A stretch of DNA of 64,000 nt from Dyadobacter tibetensis Y620-1 (GTDB lineage: Bacteria > Bacteroidota > Bacteroidia > Cytophagales > Spirosomataceae). The notes beneath the pieces are model-generated. The model was not told the DNA's origin and made no database searches. It saw only the letters and a program-made list of their open reading frames with translations. Shown here in pieces: positions 43,401 to 53,100 of this stretch. Each line of letters opens with the position of its first letter. Position 1 is the stretch's first letter. The DNA is taken from NCBI RefSeq assembly GCF_000566685.1, contig NZ_AZQN01000003.1:496001-560000 (forward strand), written 5' to 3'. The translations under genes were made by a program, and so were the position numbers.

Positions 43401-44555
43401 ATGAGACCAAATTTTGTTAAGTTTACCTTATTATTTTTATTAACTTCAGGGGCTACACTGGTTAAGGCACAAGACACGCTGCGGGTGCCTCACTCTCCTT
43501 TGCAGTTTTTGACCTTCGCTCCCGACGCCAGAGGGGCCGCTATGGGCGAAGCCGGGGTGGCTTCCAGTGCTGATGCCAATGCGACCTATTATAACGCTGC
43601 CAAATTGCCTTATAATGAAAAGGATTTTGGAGTATCGGCATCCTACACCCCTTGGCTGCGTAACCTGGTAGATGATATGTGGTTGGGATATCTATCGGCA
43701 TACAAAAAGTTTGATAAAGGTCAGGCCGTGGCCCTTTCAGTAAACTATTTCAGCAATGGTGAGCTCGATCTTAGGGATGCCTTTGGTACTCAGATGGGAA
43801 CTTATACTTCTAAAGAGTTCGCTATTAGTGGAACTTATTCCCGTCAGCTTGGGAAAAACTTCTCGATGGGTCTGACCATGAAATGGATTAATTCGGACTT
43901 AACCGGTACCGCTCTAATTAATGGAGCTTCGGTGAAGCCTGCCCGGACTTTTGCTGGAGATATCAGCGCTTATTATAAGAAGCAGTTCAAAAATGTTGAT
44001 ACCGGCAGCGAGCTAACCTATTCGTTGGGGGCGGTGGTTTCCAATCTGGGAGGAAAGGTAAATTATGGCTCTGGCTCAGGAACCGAGAACTTTCTGCCTA
44101 CCAACTTGAGAGTAGGGGGAGGATTATCGTTTACAGCCGATGGGCGTAACAAATTTAACTTTGTCTTAGACGGGGTTAAGCTCATGGTACCGACTCCTAA
44201 TGGAACGAATATCAACGATAAGGGAGCCCTGGCAGGTGCTTTTGGCTCTTTCGGTGATGCTCCAGACGGATTCAAGGAGGAGCTTCAGGAAGTGGCGATC
44301 ATGGGAGGTGCAGAATACTGGTATAACGATATATTCGCCCTTCGTGCAGGTTATTTCGGCGAACATAAGAATAAAGGAGATCGCAAATTCTTCACTGCGG
44401 GAGCTGGTATCCGTTTCCAGGATCGTTATGCCATCGACTTCGCCTATCTATTCCCTGTAAAACAGAATAGTCCTTTGGCACAGACCTTACGGATTTCTCT
44501 AGGTTTATACTTGAATAAGGCGGAGAAACTGGATATCATGGATTCTGACATTTAA
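43401..44555 (+). CDS. porV: Type IX secretion outer membrane shuttle protein PorV (LptO)
   Basis: 384 residues with signal peptide (MRPNFVKFTLLFLLTSGATLVKAQ). The mature N-terminus SPLQFLTFAPDARGAAMGEAGVASSADANATYYNAAKL is the diagnostic PorV/PorQ-family block (FadL-like barrel), and the rest alternates amphipathic strands up to the end. PorV binds the C-terminal signal of T9SS cargo leaving the SprA translocon and carries it to the PorU sortase at the outer membrane. It lies directly downstream of porU and ends with a strong terminator at 44584-44619. Confidence 0.96.
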   Translation: MRPNFVKFTLLFLLTSGATLVKAQDTLRVPHSPLQFLTFAPDARGAAMGEAGVASSADANATYYNAAKLPYNEKDFGVSASYTPWLRNLVDDMWLGYLSAYKKFDKGQAVALSVNYFSNGELDLRDAFGTQMGTYTSKEFAISGTYSRQLGKNFSMGLTMKWINSDLTGTALINGASVKPARTFAGDISAYYKKQFKNVDTGSELTYSLGAVVSNLGGKVNYGSGSGTENFLPTNLRVGGGLSFTADGRNKFNFVLDGVKLMVPTPNGTNINDKGALAGAFGSFGDAPDGFKEELQEVAIMGGAEYWYNDIFALRAGYFGEHKNKGDRKFFTAGAGIRFQDRYAIDFAYLFPVKQNSPLAQTLRISLGLYLNKAEKLDIMDSDI

Positions 44556-44583
44556 TATTTTACCATACGTTTTTTAAGATTTT

Positions 44584-44619
44584 GCGAATGGTACCGACTA
44601 CGGTGCCATTCGCTTTTTT
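44584..44619 (+). terminator. Strong terminator after porV
   Basis: 12-bp stem 44584-44595 / 44602-44613 (GCGAATGGTACC with GGTGCCATTCGC, one G-U pair), 6-nt loop and six T at 44614-44619. It falls inside the N-terminal extension of the next open frame, showing that the next gene starts at 44633. Confidence 0.92.
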
Positions 44620-44632
44620 ACACCATTCTGAT

Positions 44633-45913
44633 ATGCAACTCGACCGTACCCTTACACCCGATTTTCAAGTAATTACAGATATTGTATTGCCCCCAAGCGA
44701 ATCCGCGGTATTGGCCAATGGGATGAACATGCTCGTTCTCAATATAGGAGAGCAGCCGGTTGTTCGTTTAGAATGTATTTTCAATGCGGGAACTTGGTAC
44801 GAAGCGGAACCTAATGCGGCCTACTTTGCAGTGAAAATGCTGGCGGAAGGTACTAAGAATCGTAAATCTGTGGAGATAAGTGAGGCCTTTGAACGAATTG
44901 GGGCATTTACCGAATTAACTGCAGGTGCCGATCGCGTGGGCATTGTTGTCTATTGTCTGACGCGCTTCATTCCTGAAGTGCTCGATATAATTACCGACCT
45001 GCTGCAAAATGCGGATTATCCGCAAAATGAGTTGGAAGAACTAAAAAATATTACAATTCAAAACCTTCGGGTCAATCTGGAGAAAACAGCCTATTTAGCG
45101 AGCACTACCCTGAAACGTGCCTTGTTTGGGAAGGAGCATCCCTATGGGAAAATACAGCTGGAAAGTGAAATTAAGGAGCTTACGAGTGCGCATATTCTGG
45201 CACATTATGAAGCTTTTATACAAAATAGAGCCTGTACGGTCGTGTTAGCGGGCCAAGTGTCGGAGGAGACCGTGGAGCTGGTAGCCCAACGGCTTGGAGA
45301 GTTACCGGTACTCCCTGCTCCCGTTGTGCGAATAACCACTCCCCAGGTTGAATATGCGGGTCAGCAACTCATGGTGGAGAAAGTGGATAGTGTGCAGTCC
45401 TCCATACGAATGGGACGTGTTCTATTTAACCGCACCCATCCCGATTATTTCCCAATGTTGGTGACCAATGAAATATTTGGCGGGTACTTCGGATCCCGAT
45501 TAATGAAGAATATTCGGGAAGAAAAAGGCCTTACTTATGGTATTTCCTCGCATATGCTCAATATGTCCCAGGCGGGATATCTGATGATCGGCACAGACGT
45601 AAAAAAGGAGTTTACGCAACAGACGATTGATGAGATCAAAAAGGAAATGTTGAAACTTCAGACAGAACTGGTAGGTGTCGACGAGCTTCAAACGGTCAAA
45701 AACTTTATGGCAGGTGAGTTGGCCGGTTCCTTGAACACGGCCTTTGAAATAGCCGATAAGCGCAAAACTATCTTGCTCGAAGGGCTTACAGAAGATTTTT
45801 TCGAACAATATATTCATAGTATCCATGCTACTACTGCAGAGCAAGTGATGCAAATGGCAAAGACCTATCTCAACCCCGCAGAAATGGTAGAAGTAGTTGT
45901 AGGAGGAAAGTAA
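44633..45913 (+). CDS. Non-catalytic M16-family (insulinase-like) protein
   Basis: 426 residues from the ATG at 44633, two M16 half-domains. The zinc motif HxxEH of active members is replaced by Tyr64-Phe-Ala-Val-Lys68 in NAAYFAVKMLAEGT, so no zinc site exists. The C-terminal half keeps the Arg/Tyr pair typical of the inactive partner subunit (RLMKNIREEKGLTYGISSH). In M16B heterodimers an active subunit is usually encoded next to the inactive one; none is present here, the neighbours being porV and a convergent photolyase. It should either pair with a remote active subunit or serve as a non-enzymatic binding protein. No signal peptide is visible, so a cytoplasmic location is likely. Confidence 0.9.
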   Translation: MQLDRTLTPDFQVITDIVLPPSESAVLANGMNMLVLNIGEQPVVRLECIFNAGTWYEAEPNAAYFAVKMLAEGTKNRKSVEISEAFERIGAFTELTAGADRVGIVVYCLTRFIPEVLDIITDLLQNADYPQNELEELKNITIQNLRVNLEKTAYLASTTLKRALFGKEHPYGKIQLESEIKELTSAHILAHYEAFIQNRACTVVLAGQVSEETVELVAQRLGELPVLPAPVVRITTPQVEYAGQQLMVEKVDSVQSSIRMGRVLFNRTHPDYFPMLVTNEIFGGYFGSRLMKNIREEKGLTYGISSHMLNMSQAGYLMIGTDVKKEFTQQTIDEIKKEMLKLQTELVGVDELQTVKNFMAGELAGSLNTAFEIADKRKTILLEGLTEDFFEQYIHSIHATTAEQVMQMAKTYLNPAEMVEVVVGGK

Positions 45914-45924
45914 CTAGTTATTCC

Positions 45925-45954
45925 CTTGCATCGGCTAGTTACAGCCGATGCAAG
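45925..45954. terminator. Convergent hairpin between M16-like and photolyase genes
   Basis: Perfect 12-bp stem 45925-45936 / 45943-45954 (CTTGCATCGGCT with AGCCGATGCAAG), 6-nt loop. It lies between two convergent stop codons; T runs are weak on both strands. Confidence 0.75.
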
Positions 45955-45959
45955 GCCGA

Positions 45960-47279
45960 TTACCGGTTAAGTGCCTCTTTATAGGTCTTTAAGCAGCGTT
46001 CCCTGGCAAATTTATGGTCCACAATGGGCGAAGGATAGGAAAGACTATTGAGTTCCGGAACCCATTTTTTGATATATTCCCCTTTTGCATCGAATTTTTG
46101 AGCCTGTGCTGCTGGATTGAAAATACGGAAGTAAGGTGCCGCATCCGTACCGGAGCCAGCCGCCCATTGCCACCCACCGTTATTGGCAGCAAAATCATAG
46201 TCCAGTAATTTCTCCGCGAAGTAAGCCTCCCCCCAGCGCCAGTCGATTAGCAAATGTTTTACTAAAAAACTTGCAGTGACCATCCTGACCCGGTTGTGCA
46301 TATAACCCGTTGTATTAAGTTCGTGCATGCCCGCATCAACCAAGGGGTAGCCTGTGCGGCCTTCACACCATAACTGAAATTCTTCCTCGTTATTTCTCCA
46401 CCCAATCAGGTCATAGGCAGAGCGAAAGGCCTTTCCTTCGCCCACATGGGGAAAGTTAGCCAATATCTGCTGGTAAAAATCCCGCCAGATGAGCTCATTG
46501 AGATAGGTGAAGCTCGTTTCTTTGGCTTTTCTTGCAAGCGAACGGATACTTATCGTTCCAAAACGGAGGTGTATGCCTATTTGACTGGTGCCTTGAAGCG
46601 CAGGATAGTTCCGTTGCTCCTCGTAGCTTGCCATCAGGTCTGGAGATACCTTCTTTTGAGGAAAGGCGCTGTTAGTATGGGTAAAATCCATTTGAGCCAG
46701 CGTTGGAAAAGGCAAATCTGATGCCTTACATAATCTGTCCAGCCGTTCTTCGCTGGGATAGGACTTCAGATAAAAATCGGTACAACGTGCTCTCCATGCA
46801 TTGCTATAAGGGGTAAATACGGTGTAAGGAGTGCCCTGGCCCGATAAGATCTCTCTTTTTTCAAAAATTACATGATCCTTAAAAGTGTAAAATGGAATGC
46901 TGCTCTGGCTCATAATGGCGGCAATCTGGTCGTCGCGCTCTATGGCATAGCGTTCATAGTCCCGATTGGTATAAACGGCCCTGACATCATATTCTTCTAA
47001 TATTTGCAGCCAAACGGCATCGGGTGTTCCATAACGGACGAGAAGGTCCGAACCTTTTTGCTGTAGGGTTTTCTTTAAATCAATTAGCTGATCATATATA
47101 AATGTGATTCGCTGATCGTGACGGTTGGTAAGTTTGTCGAGTATATTACGGTCAAATATAAAAAGAGGTAATACAGGAAGGCCAGAGTTTAGTGCATGGT
47201 AAAGGCCAGCATTATCGGCAAGGCGTAGGTCACGCCGGTGCCAGAAAATAGCCACTTTGGGTTTCTTGTCGTTCTTCAT
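45960..47279 (-). CDS. phrB: Deoxyribodipyrimidine photolyase, class I
   Basis: 439 residues. The N-terminal antenna-binding Rossmann part begins WHRRDLRLADNAGLYHAL; the C-terminal FAD domain has WRDFYQQIL, the FAD-binding YMHNRVRMVTASFLVKHLLIDWRWGEAYF block and the DYDFAANNGGWQWAAGSGTDAAPYFRIFNP segment, in which the Trp residues of the electron transfer chain and the DNA lesion contacts are conserved. It splits cyclobutane pyrimidine dimers using blue light. Cryptochrome-DASH members lack some of these features, so CPD class I is the best call. It is a single gene. Presence suggests exposure to light. Confidence 0.95.
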   Translation of the reverse strand: MKNDKKPKVAIFWHRRDLRLADNAGLYHALNSGLPVLPLFIFDRNILDKLTNRHDQRITFIYDQLIDLKKTLQQKGSDLLVRYGTPDAVWLQILEEYDVRAVYTNRDYERYAIERDDQIAAIMSQSSIPFYTFKDHVIFEKREILSGQGTPYTVFTPYSNAWRARCTDFYLKSYPSEERLDRLCKASDLPFPTLAQMDFTHTNSAFPQKKVSPDLMASYEEQRNYPALQGTSQIGIHLRFGTISIRSLARKAKETSFTYLNELIWRDFYQQILANFPHVGEGKAFRSAYDLIGWRNNEEEFQLWCEGRTGYPLVDAGMHELNTTGYMHNRVRMVTASFLVKHLLIDWRWGEAYFAEKLLDYDFAANNGGWQWAAGSGTDAAPYFRIFNPAAQAQKFDAKGEYIKKWVPELNSLSYPSPIVDHKFARERCLKTYKEALNR

Positions 47280-47764
47280 GATGGTGTCAGTTGAGTCAGG
47301 TGGAGAGGCTATTACTGTCAGATTTTTAATGTTTCTGTCGCACTCCTCCCAGTCCCTGCGGACTTTACTTTTAATAGTTCAATTGCGAATTTACTGTAAA
47401 TACTTCTAGCTATCCGCACTCGGACCATGCGAATATCAGTCTTTTCATACAAGCCAACATCCGCAAACAGGAAGTAGTTTCGAATGAATAAAATCATCCT
47501 TAAGGGTGTATCCACCATTGCTCACAGAGACTGGTACATTACATTTCCTAAGGTGGAGTACACGATCTGTAATAGTTGGAATATAGAAGCATATGGTAAG
47601 TGTTAAAAATGACATTAACCGCTACAATTATCTGACCAGTGATAACCATTTTTTTCTACCGATCCTGACTTTCATCCAGTAAATTAATGGTAGAACCCTT
47701 TTATTTATGCTTAATTTGCATACCCAAAACAGTACTAATAAATTGGAATCTAACCTTAACTGAC
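47280..47764. other. Divergent intergenic region, photolyase/DUF1080
   Basis: 485 bp without a credible gene. It should contain the promoters of the photolyase gene (minus) and DUF1080 gene (plus). No exact TAnnTTTG match was found; the nearest is a TTAATTTG around 47710 with one mismatch. The 66-codon open frame on the minus strand (47318-47518) shows no signal or motif. Confidence 0.4.
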
Positions 47765-48622
47765 ATGAAAGTATTAATGAGTCTGTCATTTCTTCTGGTT
47801 TCTGTCCTATCTTTTGGACAGAAGAAAGCCGATAAAGAGGAGTGGAAGCAAATGTTTAATGGAAAAAACCTGGATGGCTGGGATATAAAGATCCGTGGTA
47901 ATGACCTGAATGATAATTTTGGAAATACCTTTCGTGTGGAAGATGGTAAAATGGTTGTTCGCTATGACCAATATGATGATTTCGCCAGAAAATACGGACA
48001 TATTTTTTATAAGGAAGAATTCTCCTACTATCGCATTGCAGTAGAATACCGGTTTGTGGGCGAGCAGGCTCCTAATGGAGAAGGCTGGGCATGGCGAAAC
48101 AGTGGCATAATGGTACACGGACAACCCGCCAGCAGCATGGGGAAAGACCAGGATTTTCCGGCCTCTATAGAAGTGCAACTACTTGGAGGAAACGATAAGG
48201 TTCGTACCACCTGCAACCTTTGTACGCCGGGTACCAATGTAGTTAAGGATGGAAAGTTGCTGACGCAACACTGTGTAAATTCTACATCAAAAACCTATAA
48301 TGGCGATCAATGGGTGCGCGCAGAAGTGCTCGTTTTAGGGGACTCTCTGATCCAGCATTTTGCGAATGGCGAAATGGTGCTCTCTTATGAGAACCCCCAG
48401 CTTGGGGGCGGAAATGTAAGCGGGCATGACCCTTCCTTATTTACCAGCGGTAAGCTACTCGATCATGGAACCATTTCTTTGCAAAGTGAAAGCCATCCCG
48501 TGGAGTTTCGCAAAGTGGAGATTCTGGATCTAAAAGGATGCATGGATCCTAAAGCGACCAACTATAAGAGCTATTATGTAAAAGCGGATAACAGCCTGTG
48601 CAATTATAAAAGGAAAAAATAG
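47765..48622 (+). CDS. Secreted DUF1080 (3-keto-disaccharide hydrolase-like) protein
   Basis: 285 residues from the ATG at 47765 (MKVLMSLSFLLVSVLSFGQ, a signal peptide). The body is a concanavalin-like beta-sandwich of the DUF1080 family (EEWKQMFNGKNLDGWDIK, RNSGIMVHGQPASSMGKDQDFP, SIEVQLLGGND, and HGTISLQSESHPVEFRKVEIL). Characterised members cleave 3-keto-glycosides. The last 27 residues form a small cysteine-containing tail (GCMDPKATNY, SLCNY) of a type repeated in many secreted Bacteroidota proteins. It has no neighbour in its own orientation and is convergent with a SusD gene across a terminator. Confidence 0.9.
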   Translation: MKVLMSLSFLLVSVLSFGQKKADKEEWKQMFNGKNLDGWDIKIRGNDLNDNFGNTFRVEDGKMVVRYDQYDDFARKYGHIFYKEEFSYYRIAVEYRFVGEQAPNGEGWAWRNSGIMVHGQPASSMGKDQDFPASIEVQLLGGNDKVRTTCNLCTPGTNVVKDGKLLTQHCVNSTSKTYNGDQWVRAEVLVLGDSLIQHFANGEMVLSYENPQLGGGNVSGHDPSLFTSGKLLDHGTISLQSESHPVEFRKVEILDLKGCMDPKATNYKSYYVKADNSLCNYKRKK

Positions 48623-48654
48623 TTAATTGCCGAGGATATTTTTTTGAATTCATT

Positions 48655-48692
48655 AAGCTGCTGGCATCCTTTCGTTTAGGAGCCAGCAGCTT
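48655..48692. terminator. Convergent terminator DUF1080/SusD
   Basis: 11-bp outer stem 48655-48665 / 48682-48692 (AAGCTGCTGGC with GCCAGCAGCTT), extended by TCCT/AGGA (48667-48670 / 48678-48681) with one bulged base. T-rich on both outer sides. Confidence 0.85.
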
Positions 48693-48704
48693 TCGTTTTA
48701 CCCC

Positions 48705-50123
48705 TTATTTGTCAAACCAAAGAGGTGTATCAAGCGCTATGAAATCGGGGACATTATTACTGTTTTCGGCTCTTTCGGAACTGGGGTATGCCACCCTGCG
48801 AATATAGGTAGGCAAGGCCGCATTGATCGGCAATACGAATCCGCTATATTGGTAATCGAATCGTCGGGCATCGTTCCACGCCTCTGGATTAAGGTAAGTG
48901 ATGACATATTTTTCTTGAAAAATATGTTTCAGTGTAAGTCCATTGGCTCCTACAGCGACGACTGGACTGGCCAGATAGGTTTCTGCCTGGGCAGAGGGGA
49001 CCTGCAATTTAGCCATATTGGCCTTTATTGCAGCTAGGTAGGCGGCATAGGATCGTTCTTTCTGGTTGCTTCTAAAGGCCGCTTCCGCTTCTATCATTTT
49101 TAATTCGGCATAGGTACCTATGATCAATGGCGATTCATCTCCGGAAAGTGGAGAGTTTAAGGAAATATAGGATTCATCTTTGACGGTATTATTACCTCCT
49201 ACATTTCCCTGGCCGTTGACCGTGCCTTTATAATCACCGTTAACGGTCTTGTCCGTTATTTTTTCGATTCTGGGATCGTATACTCCGCCCAGTTTTCCAA
49301 GGAGCTGGTCTACCAGCTGCCGCGAAAGCCATCCGTTGAGTACCAGATTGGCATTGTCACGGGCTACCTGAGCCCAGGGGTTGCGTAAAAGAAAGCTACT
49401 CATTTGAGCATCATCGGCATTTGAAGAATAGGATTTTTCTGTTGCCGCCAAAACGGCGGCGGCATCGTAACTACTATGTTTGCTAACCTTATTAAGCAGT
49501 CGAGCCTTTAACAGATATGCCGTCTTGATCCATGCCGCCCTGTCTCCCTTATGAATGAGGTCGTCCTGGGCACTGAGTTTGATTTTAGAATCCTCCCGGT
49601 TAAGTTCTGTAATGCCCGCATCGATCAGGGTAAGTGAAGTTTCATATAAGCTAGCTTCCGAGTCGTAGGCAGGCACCAGCGGGTCTCCAGTAAATGCCTT
49701 GCTGAAGGGAGCACTGCCAAAGCTGTCGGCTATCAGACTAATGTGATAGGACAGGAGAACATTCGCCACGCCTACATATTCAGATGCCCCTTCTGCTATG
49801 GCCCTATTTTTCAGGTCGGTAAGGTCGGCCATGGCATAGTAGATCGCGTCCCAGGTACTGGTATAGTCCGTTTCCTGATAGGTGTCCGTGGAACCTCCCG
49901 CTCCTGGACTGGCTAAGTATTGCACGAAATAAGAAGTGATATTCCCCATTCTCTGCATATTTAGCGCTGTCTTTTGGGTGGTTGTAGAGAGCAACGATCT
50001 CAGGGGCGGGTTGGATACCAAATTGGGGTTCTCATTTAGATCAAAATAACTGTCGCAGCTTGCCAAGCCAAATATTAGCATCAGAGACAGGAGAAACTTG
50101 AGGTGTTTGGGTGTATTTTTCAT
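48705..50123 (-). CDS. SusD-like nutrient-binding lipoprotein (SusD-like 2 type)
   Basis: 472 residues from the ATG at 50123 (MKNTPKHLKFLLSLMLIFGLASC, Cys23); the frame continues upstream to 50168 and would overlap susC. After the signal comes DSYFDLNENPNLVSNPPLRSLL, typical of the SusD/RagB-like family that has an N-terminal DLNxNPN motif. Lipoprotein on the surface, partner of the upstream SusC. The gene starts 34 bp after susC stops. The ligand is unknown; a GH97 and a nuclease lie across the divergent region upstream. Confidence 0.93.
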   Translation of the reverse strand: MKNTPKHLKFLLSLMLIFGLASCDSYFDLNENPNLVSNPPLRSLLSTTTQKTALNMQRMGNITSYFVQYLASPGAGGSTDTYQETDYTSTWDAIYYAMADLTDLKNRAIAEGASEYVGVANVLLSYHISLIADSFGSAPFSKAFTGDPLVPAYDSEASLYETSLTLIDAGITELNREDSKIKLSAQDDLIHKGDRAAWIKTAYLLKARLLNKVSKHSSYDAAAVLAATEKSYSSNADDAQMSSFLLRNPWAQVARDNANLVLNGWLSRQLVDQLLGKLGGVYDPRIEKITDKTVNGDYKGTVNGQGNVGGNNTVKDESYISLNSPLSGDESPLIIGTYAELKMIEAEAAFRSNQKERSYAAYLAAIKANMAKLQVPSAQAETYLASPVVAVGANGLTLKHIFQEKYVITYLNPEAWNDARRFDYQYSGFVLPINAALPTYIRRVAYPSSERAENSNNVPDFIALDTPLWFDK

Positions 50124-50157
50124 AATATTATTTTTCAAGGTGGAAACAAGCGACAGG

Positions 50158-53100
50158 TCAGAAGCCAACGCTTAACGAGAACAGAAAACTGCGTACGGCG
50201 GGGTAGGTGAAGCCGCTAAATCCGTCCACATTGCTACCGCTTGAATTGGAGCTTGTTTCTGGGTCATATCCGGAGTATTTAGTCCCTAACCATAGATTAT
50301 TACCAGTTACACTCAACTGAACATTCTTCAGGAGCCCCTCTTTTAGAATGGATTTAGGCAGGCTATAGGCCAGGCGGAGAGAGCGAAGGCGTATCCAGGA
50401 GGCGTCTTCTACGAAATTTTCCGAAATTCCTCGGTGCACATTCCGGTAGTAGCCGTTGCCGTAATCTACCCCATCGGGACCTTTACCCTGGCCAAGGTAA
50501 ACCGCTTTAGTATTGGGTGTTCCATCAGCCAATACCCCTTCAAAAACCTTGGTTTCATTTCTGTTTTCGGTATATTTAGCTATTCCAAAGGCCGAGAAAA
50601 AGTTTCCTAACTGGTTGTACCTGTCCTGGCCTACCCGCGCATCCATCAAGACGGAAAGACTAAGATCCTTATATCGGAAGGTATTGTTAAATCCACCAAT
50701 CCATTTGGGTAAGGAGTTTCCAATTAATTTCTGTGTCGTGTTCCGAACTGGAAATCCGTTGGCTCCGATTACCATGGGCAGGGAGGTGTCGATATAGGTA
50801 GGGTCCTCGTCAGCACTATTGGCATAGTATCGTTTATGGCTGGTACCGTACATATTTCCATAGGCCTCGCCAGGAATCAATCTCATTGTAACCGTCGAAC
50901 CGGAATATCCGTATTGCGAGGCATAGGTGATTTCGGTAAGGCCCTCACGAATACTGAGCACCCTGTTGCGGTTCGCTGCGAAGTTAAGGCTGGCGTCCCA
51001 GGAAAAATTTCCCGATTGTATGGGGCTGCCTTTTAGAATTAGCTCGATGCCTCGGTTGCGCATGGTTCCCGAATTTATGGCGGCTTTCTCGTAACCGGTA
51101 GAAGAGGAGACGGCCACATTGATAATCTGATCTTTACTCAGTGATTGGTAAAAAGTAAGGTCAAGTCCCAACCGATTGCCGAAAAAACCGAGTTCAATGC
51201 CCCCTTCATAGGTTTCCGTAAATTCAGGGCGCAGGCTCGGATCTCCTAGCAAGGACCCTCTTGTAAACCCGGTTATTCCCGAGGGTAAACTCGTGTATGA
51301 AGCGAAGCCAGTGGTCGTAGAATAAGGAAGAGCATCTTTCCCTATTTTGGCATACGAGGCCCTGAACTTACCCATACTTATAAAGGCAGGCATTTGCATA
51401 TGCTGAGAAAATACATAGCCTAAACTAGCCGATGGATAGAAAAATGAATTATTGGGTTTACGTAAAGATGAGGTTATATCGTTCCGGCCGGTTAAAGTCA
51501 GATACAAATAGTTTTTGAAATCCAGAGTAAGTTCACCGAATATCCCCATTAACCGGTAATCCTCAGCACTTTGGATAGGTACGATGGTTTTGGCATTGCG
51601 CAGATCGAAGTAGTTATAGACCGTAAGATCCTGACCTTCCGCTCCAAAGCTTCGGGATTTTCGGTCGTATAGATCGTGCCCTACCCGGAGGGTACTTTTT
51701 AAGTCTTTTCCCAGGTTGGTACTGGCACTGGCCGTGAAGGTTGAGGTGATCGAGCGGAAGCTGGTATTGTATTGGTTGACAAAACCGAGACCATTATCTT
51801 CATATATTCGTTCATCGGCAAACCCTCTTGGCCCCGGTGCAGTTCGCAAACGATTTTCGTCATAGGTATCCATTCCTACCCGATAATTCAACGATAGCCA
51901 ATCTATTGGGGTGTAGGTGAAATTCATGCCGGCTATCAACCGATTGACGTTGTCCTTAAGTTTATTGGTGGAAGCTCCGTAAATGGGGTTATTATTACCA
52001 TAGGTATTCATGGTGCCATCTTCTTTTACGTAGTCCCGGACGTCATAGCGGGGTGACCAGTAACTTAAACTTTCACTGAATCGATCGGCATTATAGCGGT
52101 CACCTCCCGAATTTATAAAATTCAGATTGGTGCTGGTGCTGAACTTCTTGCTGAATTGTACTTGTGCATTCAATCGTACAGAATATTTGTCGTAATCGGT
52201 AAATGGTATGACGCCTTCGTGATGGAGCTGAGAGAATGAACTTAGAAAGGTTACCTTGTCGGTACCACCCGAAAAGGAAAGGTTATTCTGATATTGCTTC
52301 CCCGTTTTATAGGCATCTTTAAAATGATTGAATAGCTTTTCCGGGTGAGTAGGATCAATTTTCCGGGCTTCCTCCACCGTGGGACCCCAGGAAGGGAAAA
52401 AATCCTGAGGATTATAAACGCCCGCATAGCCGATGGTATATTTGTCCTGGACCTCCGGGAAATGGTTTACTCGCTCGGTACCAAAGGTGCTAGAGAAATT
52501 GGCTCGTAAGGAACCCGATTTTCCCGATTTGGTGGTAATGACTACCACCCCGTTGGCTCCTCGCAGACCGTAAAGCGCGGTTGCTGCTCCCCCCTTGAGG
52601 ATGTTAATGGTTTCTACATCGTCGGGATTGATGTCGGCAGCCCTGTTGGACATACCTCTCAGATCGGCACTTTGCCCTACCGTCGAGGTACTATTATCCA
52701 TCAAAATCCCGTCGATAACAAATAAGGGCTGATTATCCCGGTTAACATCGATGGAATTGATACCCCTGATCAGGATTTTGGCTCCCTGCCCGGGTGCCCC
52801 TCCTGTGCTAGTTATCGTTACGCCTGCTACCTTGCCCTGTAAGGCGTTGACAATATTGGTCTGGCGGTTTTGAATGAGCTCTTCACTATTAACGGTTTGA
52901 GATGCGTAACCTAAGGCTTTTTTCTCCCGGCTTATTCCCAGGGCAGTTACCACGACCTCATCTAGCGATTTTGTGTCTTCTTCCAGGGCTACATCTATAA
53001 CCACACGGTTTCCGATTTTCTCTTCTCGGGTATTAAACCCTATTGAGCTGTAAACAAGAATAGCGCTTTTGTCTGGTACCGTAATCTGATAATGACCACC

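Noticed and set aside
47318..47518. 66-residue minus-strand open frame upstream of the photolyase
   Set aside because: No motif or signal, and it would leave no room for the photolyase promoter.
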